Positions 58,201 to 64,000 of a stretch of 64,000 nucleotides of DNA are shown piece after piece. The stretch comes from Bugula neritina (Eukaryota; Bryozoa; Gymnolaemata; Cheilostomatida; Bugulidae). Within the stretch, counting starts at the first letter, position 1. Every line of letters starts with the position of its first letter. The position numbers and the translations under genes were made by a program. The notes beneath the pieces were generated by a model. It saw only the letters and a program-made list of their open reading frames with translations. It searched no databases and was not told the DNA's origin. Location: contig OZ037768.1 of NCBI GenBank assembly GCA_964035545.1, positions 21,489,200 through 21,553,199 on the forward strand, written 5' to 3'.

Positions 58201-58270
58201 ACTTTACCTCCACATGTTTGCTCAAAGAAAAAAGATAATAGGAGGTGCAGCAAAACCAAAGCCAGAGTAG
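55237..58270 (+). CDS. Very-long-chain 3-hydroxyacyl-CoA dehydratase (HACD/PTPLA family)
   Basis: Catalyses the third step of very-long-chain fatty acid elongation in the ER membrane. Six exons join in phase: 55237-55322, 55709-55826, 56029-56258, 56515-56554, 56975-57113 and 58191-58270, giving 230 aa. Hydrophobic segments fit the six-helix topology. Family signatures are [65 protein letters not shown] and [14 protein letters not shown]. In the last, Tyr and the Glu seven residues later match the catalytic pair known from yeast Phs1. The C-terminus is Lys-rich, and KPKPE could be an ER retrieval-like tail. Whether it is HACD1 or HACD2 type cannot be decided here. Confidence 0.94.
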
Positions 58271-58844
58271 CAAGAAAATTCTTCAAATCAACAAAATTTA
58301 CTTACGGTTTTTAATGGAAGCCCAGCTGTGACTGTATATAATCGTACCTACAGTGTTGTGATTGACACATTATTTGTAAATTGTATTGTTTGAAGTGTGT
58401 TATTAAAAAGGAGCCCCTGCCAAAGAGGTGTACTTTACAAAATTTGGTGAAGTAAATACTTTGATTTTATTTATATTTTTAACCAATGAAATGATTTGTA
58501 GGAAATAAATATAAATTGTTTTTTGATTTCAAATTATGTACAAATATTGTTACCATAGACCATCTTTCAGATCATAAATTAGGAAATGACACAAAATAGT
58601 TTATAACTTAAAAATAACTTATAAATAGCCTTATTCTATTGGCTGTCAGTTTTTTCCTTGAATAGCACTTCCTAGCTGAATCCATTGATGCAAGACTCAG
58701 TCACAGTTTTCATATTGATGCAATGATTATGCACTCTACAGGATGCGGCCAGTGTACAGCAAGTAGAAATTTTAGTGCCCCAAATCAATCTTTACTGTCA
58801 AGTGAGATGTGGTCAAATATGATTTCTCTCAACAATATCTGATG
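58271..58844. other. Convergent 3' UTR region
   Basis: The HACD gene (plus) and the unrecognised minus-strand gene end towards each other here. AATAAA-like words occur near 58,504 for HACD. Confidence 0.5.
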
Positions 58845-60081
58845 TCAGCATTCAGCTGTGGTATAGTAGAACACAGCTCTTTCTAACATAGGGGCTGTTA
58901 GGGAGCCTTCCTCATCCTCTCGCCAACCTTATATAATAATAAGAACTTCAGCTACGGTCTCATCACAATTACAGGCATAAACAGAATGTCCTTACAGAAA
59001 ACTGCTTTACATTCAAAATCAATTCCAATTTTGATTCAACATAAATAAATAGTTCCGTTTAAACTAAGTTACTTTGTCTGAAAAATAATATGTTTTCAGC
59101 GATCTGATTTTCTCTTCTAACTGTAGCGTACCGCTATATATTGTTTAGTATAACAAAGTAAAATCATTCAGTATTTTACCATCAGTGCTCATTATATAAC
59201 ACAAAACTGAGAGTACCTGCACGAGTCATTCGACTGACTAAGTGTGAGTATGATTGGGGGAGATCAGGATTGAATTCTTCTACTTCACTTCCTGAAAGAT
59301 CAGAGTTTGGATTAACATAGAATTTATAAATATGTCTGATGTTTACAAAATTTATTAGAGCAAACTTGTGTAGACTAGGGAAAAGTGATGGATATATAAA
59401 TATTACAATGAAATTCCATAACAGAAAATAAGACTTTCTCTAGTAGAGTTTACCCACGCATGCTAAAAAGAACTATCACATGGGAGCTGATATAAAATGC
59501 TAGTTGACTTTAGATTGTTCAAAATATTAACTTGAAGGCGTTTTATTAATATAATTCATTCAGTTATTTCTGTTTAGAAAACTGGAACAAACTCGGTACT
59601 GTGACTGATGGAGACATGCAGTACAGCCAGTGCATGATGATGCACATGTTAAAGATGTAAAAGCAGTGGTGTGAAAAGCATGAGTGTAGGTCTATATAGT
59701 GTGTGCTAATATCACCTAGAAAACATGAAGTTGCTAGAACATAGTAATCCGATAACACAGAACAATGTTGAGCTAATACTTCCTTTTTCAACAAAGTCAC
59801 AGTCTTGTCATCGGAAAGCAGTACAGAGGTCAATGGTTCTGTTAGATATATTTATAATGACAACCAAAAGGCTCAATAAAGCAAGCATTAGCAAACTTGA
59901 ACATAGTAAAGAAGTTGTCTGTCCTAAACTATGTTCTACATAGAAATATCGCACAAAAATTTATATAATGTCTAACATTAGTGCAGTGCTTCACTAATAA
60001 TGAATCAAAATATACTTTTGTTACCTGAAGAAGCTGTCAGTGACATGCGCCGCAGGTTTCCTTGACCAGAAGAATTCCTAC
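58845..60081 (-). CDS. C-terminal three exons of an unrecognised gene (5' part outside the window or beyond the kinase gene)
   Basis: Three exons not visible as long frames but with exact splice sites and phase: 60081-60025 (TTTCAG to CAG|GTAACA), 59291-59217 (TTTCAG to GCAG|GTACTC) and 58927-58845 ending in TGA. They read RNSSGQGNLRRMSLTASS, then SEVEEFNPDLPQSYSHLVSR and MTRA, then WREDEEGSLTAPMLERAVFY and YTTAEC. RRMS is a basophilic kinase-type motif. All junctions are phase 1. The exons are probably the cytosolic tail of a larger protein. The 5' exons are not found between 60,082 and 64,000, so the kinase gene would sit inside an intron on the other strand. Confidence 0.6.
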
Positions 60082-60816
60082 CTGAAATATAAGACAGAAT
60101 GACTCATACATAGCCTATATAAAAGATAACAATGAGGGAATATCCCTCACGGTCTATTCTCTCCTAGTTTGCATAAATATGGAAATGGCCAAAACATACC
60201 AAGTCAAAAATTAAAACTTAAGTTTTAATAACCAAGTGCATGAATAATACTCAAATAAAATCTTATCAAAGTTACAGATGCAAAATTTATGATTAATAGA
60301 TTAACAGTGTGTGCAAAATATCTCTTTTTACTGATATTTCATAATTGCTTGCACCATAGCATTTGTTAATTCAGCCGTGAATATTTTGCTGTGACAAATA
60401 TCATCATTTCGTAATTACTGATTAATTAGTAAAGATTGCAAAATAGATTGGCTAAGCACAAAGCACAGGCTATTCATGGTTGGGTGCTTAGTCTATACTC
60501 CAAGAATGTCTATTAAATCATTTATGGAAGAGGGCTTCATATACGTAAAATGACGGTGCTACAACCAATGAGGGGGTGGTGGAACTCTGGGCCAATCATT
60601 CCCCACTTTTCAAAGCTCAACATACTGTTACTGAACCACACTGCAGTAATCAAACGGGATAATAGTGTGGTTGTCATGACAACCAATGAGATAAATGCCT
60701 AAAATAGTTTTAACTATGTCATACCTGATCATGCTTCAGTTATCGCCTTATCTCATTTTGTTAAAACCAAAAACATAGCAAAGCATGGAGCAGTTGGAAG
60801 CATGTAAACTTCAGCT
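60082..60816. other. Upstream interval of the kinase gene
   Basis: Should contain the kinase promoter. Two copies of an ACCAATGAG word at about 60,563 and 60,680 are inverted-CCAAT-like (ATTGG on the minus strand). No gene is seen. Confidence 0.4.
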
Positions 60817-60832
60817 ATGGAGGTCAACGTAA
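60785..60832 (+). promoter_or_regulatory. Upstream ORF and start-stop overlapping the kinase start
   Basis: An ATG at 60785 opens a 15-codon frame (MEQLEACKLQLWRST) that ends at 60832 inside the kinase coding region in another frame. Between them an ATG at 60802 is followed at once by TAA. Both precede the kinase ATG at 60817. If transcribed they would lower initiation at the main ATG. The 5' end of the mRNA is unknown. Confidence 0.45.
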
Positions 60833-63800
60833 CACTTAATACTACGAGCTCTAACTATACGAATATATCAACAGTGCCTACAGGAACCACAATGACTTCT
60901 TCTGGAATACCAAACTCCTCTCTCATTATTATAATAGCTAGTCTAGGGGGAACTGCTGTTGTATTAGTACTAATTTTAGCCGTCATCTTCTGCAGACGTA
61001 AAAGTCAAAAGAGTAACTTTGCGTCTGTTGAAGAAGTCTCGAATGAAAGAGGAGCGCATAGAAACCTTTCTTTCAACACAACAAACAGCGATGAGCTTCA
61101 AGAAAACGACGATCCAATCTATCGACCAACACCGAACATTGAGGCTGATAAAGAAAGTGAAGTGAAAGATAGTGTGTATTCAGAAGTGCTACCAAAAGAG
61201 CGCTTACCTAGTACTCAATCTCAGAATAGTGACTATGAAAATGCAGAAACTATTGCACATATCAACTCTACAGCAAAAGACTTAGCTCCACCGCCTCTGC
61301 ATAAGCGAGGAAGTGGCCCCATAACTACTAACCTTTTCAGACAAGGCACAAAAGCCTATCATTTGTACAGAAACGCATTACAAGATTATGAAATCGATCC
61401 GAAAAGTCTCTCTATGATTGCCAAAATTGGCAAGGGAAATTTTAGTACTGTGTACTCTGGTATGGCAACATCACTGCCGTACACTGATGCAAACAATCAG
61501 CTTGTGGCTATCAAAACTATGAAGAGCTCCGCTTCAGATTCCGATAAACAGGAGTTTCTGTATGAATTTGAGATCATGAAACTGACCAACACTCTACAAC
61601 ACAAAAACATAACTAAACTGCTAGCCTCCGTCACTACCAGCTATCCCTGCATGTTAGTCTTAGAACTCATGCCAAACGGCAACCTTCGGAACTTTCTTCG
61701 AGCAACTCGGTCACAGGATATATACTACAATCTCCATAGCAACAGTAACAGTCTCAGTGAACGACAGCTCTTGCAATTCGGAATAGATATAGCAAGTGGC
61801 ATGGAAGGTTTGGCGGATCTTCAACTCTTGCATAGAGATCTGGCTGCAAGGAATGTCCTGCTAGACTCAAACCTGACCTGTAAAATCGCTGACTTTGGAT
61901 TCGCCAAAGACATATTAAACAAGCCAGTGTATAGAAGCAAGTCAATACTTCACAGAGCTCGGCCTGTGAGGTGGCTAGCACCAGAATCTCTATTTTACTT
62001 CAAACACAGTATAATGAGTGACGTCTGGTCATACGGTATCGTACTCTGGGAAATTGTTTCTTTGGGAAACCTGCCGTATCCTGGCATGAACGTAAAAGAG
62101 GTAAATATACTTTTCAAACTTGTATAACTACTGATCATTTCTCATGAGCTCTCTATATGCAGCCTTGACTGAATTTTATTTTCCGCCTCTATGACGGTTA
62201 GTTTGACACCAGAGGCTAAACCAGACAGTTTTTAAAACCACAAAATAGTGTTGAAGGCGCAAAGCATTTTGAAACTATCAACATTTCCTCAACTATAATT
62301 TAAAAAAAGCTGTTCACTATAATTATTGTCAGTTAAATTTAGGAGGAGCAAATTTTGAAAATCCTAACTACTAGACATGGTTTCACAAAACTATAACATT
62401 GCTTTTTAAAATATATGAAACACTTTTTCTAAGTTAGAGCTAGTAGAGCTAGCTCAACCGCAATAGGCTAATAGGGATTGTCGAAGCCATTAAACCAGGG
62501 ATTAGGTGAAAGATGAGCTGATTTAATTTAATTCTCTCAGTTGGACTTCTTGAAAAACTCAACAGCAATATAAGAGGTTCAGTTCAACATACTTGAGAGA
62601 TAAAACTTATGACAAGTTTTCAGTAAATGACACAAATTAGTTTATTAGCAACTACATAGTTACTGTAGGGCGTAGGTCGTAGGAGGTATCATTTGCCTCA
62701 GCTGCAGAACTACTAAATAACAGTAAATCTCTAGGTAATTTAGAAACACTTTTCTATGGATAATGACATTTTTATTTATTGCTACGAAACAGATCCTACT
62801 GCCATAAAATGCCTAACAACTTAAGGTGACAACCCCCATCCATCATGACACTGACATTTTACAATCAGTCTCAGTGTGGGCTGACAAATGGCAAGTTGGA
62901 GCAGTGTTAGCAGGTGCCTAAGTCACACATTTCTATGATAATGATTGGTTTACAAGGAGTCATAAAGATACAATTCGCACTTCATGGTTGTATAATATTA
63001 AATATGGATAGGAGAAAATTTCAGCAGTTCCTATAAGTCAAGTGTCCTGTAGGTTACGCATACTATTAACCAACGCCAAACAATTGGCACGGAAAACTAG
63101 CATTGCGTTTGTCGCAAGGAGGAAAGTTTTTGAGGAAAAGTTTTAGCCAAGCGGCGCAATTTTGAGTGAAAAGTTGGACATCAAAACAACGCAGTAGATC
63201 ATACGTCACCGCAACACGGTGTATAATGTCATCATGCACTTTTAGAGTGGTAATGCAGCTGTGAGCTAAACATGATTTGTGTGCAGCTACATACACACAA
63301 GGGGAATACACTAGAAGTATATAGTATATAACCTAAAGCACTGCCATATACTCGTATATTTTATACTTCCATCTCAATATACTATGCAAGTCTTAACAGT
63401 TTATATGTTAGTGTAATGCACTTGAAAATATACATAAATTCTTGTAGTATATATGGCTAAGCTTTGTAGCTTACATTATTAAATTCTGTACTACATACTG
63501 TTGAAATTGGTAGCTCAAACAGTAGTATATTCTGTTGAACTCTGTATTTCACATTGTTGAGATCTTCAGTTCACAATGTTCGACTCTGTTCAGTACAATG
63601 TTGAACTCTGTACTATACACTGTTGTACTCTGTAGTTTACATTGTTTTACTCTGTACTGTACATTGTTGCAGGTTCCAACTCAACTGTCTAAGGGATACA
63701 GAATGCAGTGCCCGAAGCACTGCTCGCCCGATCTGTACAGAGTCATGAGCTGCTGCTGGGAGGAGACGCCCAAGTCTAGACCTCCGTTCCACCAACTGGT

Positions 63801-63960
63801 TGATAAAATGAGACAACTCCTTGACCAGGCAACCAGACTCATAGATATGGGCAAGATAGAGGACGATGATGACTATATAGAAGTGCTACCTCCTTTGCAC
63901 CAAGAGCTCTTCACCGAGTACCCGACTGTAGAATCTAGTAGTGCAGATGAAACAGACTAG
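60817..63960 (+). CDS. Receptor-type tyrosine kinase with minimal ectodomain
   Basis: Two exons, 60817-62100 and 63673-63960, phase 0, 523 aa. Residues 1-35 are an Asn/Thr/Ser-rich outer segment with several N-glycosylation sequons (NVT, NTT, NYT, NIS). A transmembrane helix spans about 36-59, followed by RRK. Residues 60-195 are a juxtamembrane region with Tyr sites IYRP, VYSEV and DYENA (a Grb2-type YxN). The kinase domain spans about 196-500: GKGNFSTVYSG, VAIK (Lys233), HRDLAARN (Asp341), DFGF instead of the usual DFGL, VRWLAPES, DVWSYGIVLWEIVSLG, and CCWEETPKSRPPF. All catalytic residues are present. An in-frame TAA at 60805 precedes the ATG, arguing against a longer first exon. There is no cleavable signal peptide, so a type III orientation is likely. 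Upstream exons spliced near 60,816 cannot be fully excluded. Confidence 0.9.
62101..63480. other. Intron of the kinase gene, no gene seen
   Basis: 1.4 kb without a recognisable gene on either strand. I specifically looked for 5' exons of the minus-strand gene and found none. Confidence 0.5.
63481..63669 (+). repeat. 22-bp minisatellite ending at the kinase exon 2 acceptor
   Basis: About eight degenerate 22-bp units of the type ACTCTGTACTGTACATTGTT. The last unit runs directly into the acceptor CAG at 63670-63672, so the array supplies the polypyrimidine/branch region. Confidence 0.85.
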
Positions 63961-64000
63961 ACTTCTTTGTATTTATTGCAATATTGTATATTTATTATTT

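Noticed and set aside
59564-59943. Open frames of 72-89 codons between the minus-strand exons
   Set aside because: No splice support or coding composition; they lie in the intron between 59291 and 60025.
63066-63311. An 81-codon minus-strand frame as a 5' exon of the unrecognised minus-strand gene
   Set aside because: No phase-compatible donor at its end, and it does not resemble the Ser-rich tail it would join.

Overview
The window is metazoan nuclear DNA. It is AT-rich, intron-rich and full of simple repeats, and it carries animal genes with typical GT-AG introns: UBA5, MRPL57, WARS2, a 3-hydroxyacyl-CoA dehydratase and a receptor-type tyrosine kinase. The CR1/Jockey-type LINE, a tRNA-derived SINE family and very long microsatellites suggest a lophotrochozoan invertebrate, most likely a mollusc. 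That taxonomic guess is inference only. I built the gene models by hand from splice sites and checked codon phase at each junction.

Layout. (1) About 0.5-15.9 kb, minus strand: one very large gene of at least 3,366 codons, running off the left edge. It has a Ser-rich exon of 5.45 kb with nine tandem ~43-residue repeats, then a 3.5 kb exon with a pentapeptide array and about a dozen divergent helical repeats. I do not recognise the family. (2) 16.8-16.9 kb, plus: one orphan terminal exon. (3) 17.9-29.2 kb, minus: complete UBA5 (E1 enzyme for UFM1) in 11 exons. Its last intron is almost entirely a 1.4 kb AGT/ACT array, and its first intron holds an antisense, nearly intact LINE. (4) 29.9-32.3 kb, minus: MRPL57 (mL63). 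(5) 34.0-39.5 kb, plus: WARS2, head-to-head with MRPL57, so two mitochondrial translation genes diverge from one 1.3 kb interval. (6) 42.6-50.8 kb, plus: a type II membrane protein with an aldose-1-epimerase-like ectodomain whose expected catalytic residues are replaced. (7) 52.2-53.7 kb: a perfect (TG)728 tract. (8) 55.2-58.3 kb, plus: HACD-type 3-hydroxyacyl-CoA dehydratase. (9) 58.8-60.1 kb, minus: the last three exons of an unrecognised gene. (10) 60.8-64.0 kb, plus: a membrane tyrosine kinase with almost no ectodomain, antisense to and probably nested in the previous gene.

There is no operon logic here. The genes are independent, although UBA5, MRPL57, WARS2 and HACD are all housekeeping. 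The most original material is the giant left-hand gene and its helical repeats, the probable pseudo-epimerase, the ectodomain-poor kinase, and two minisatellites that abut splice sites, one starting exactly at a donor and the other ending at an acceptor.
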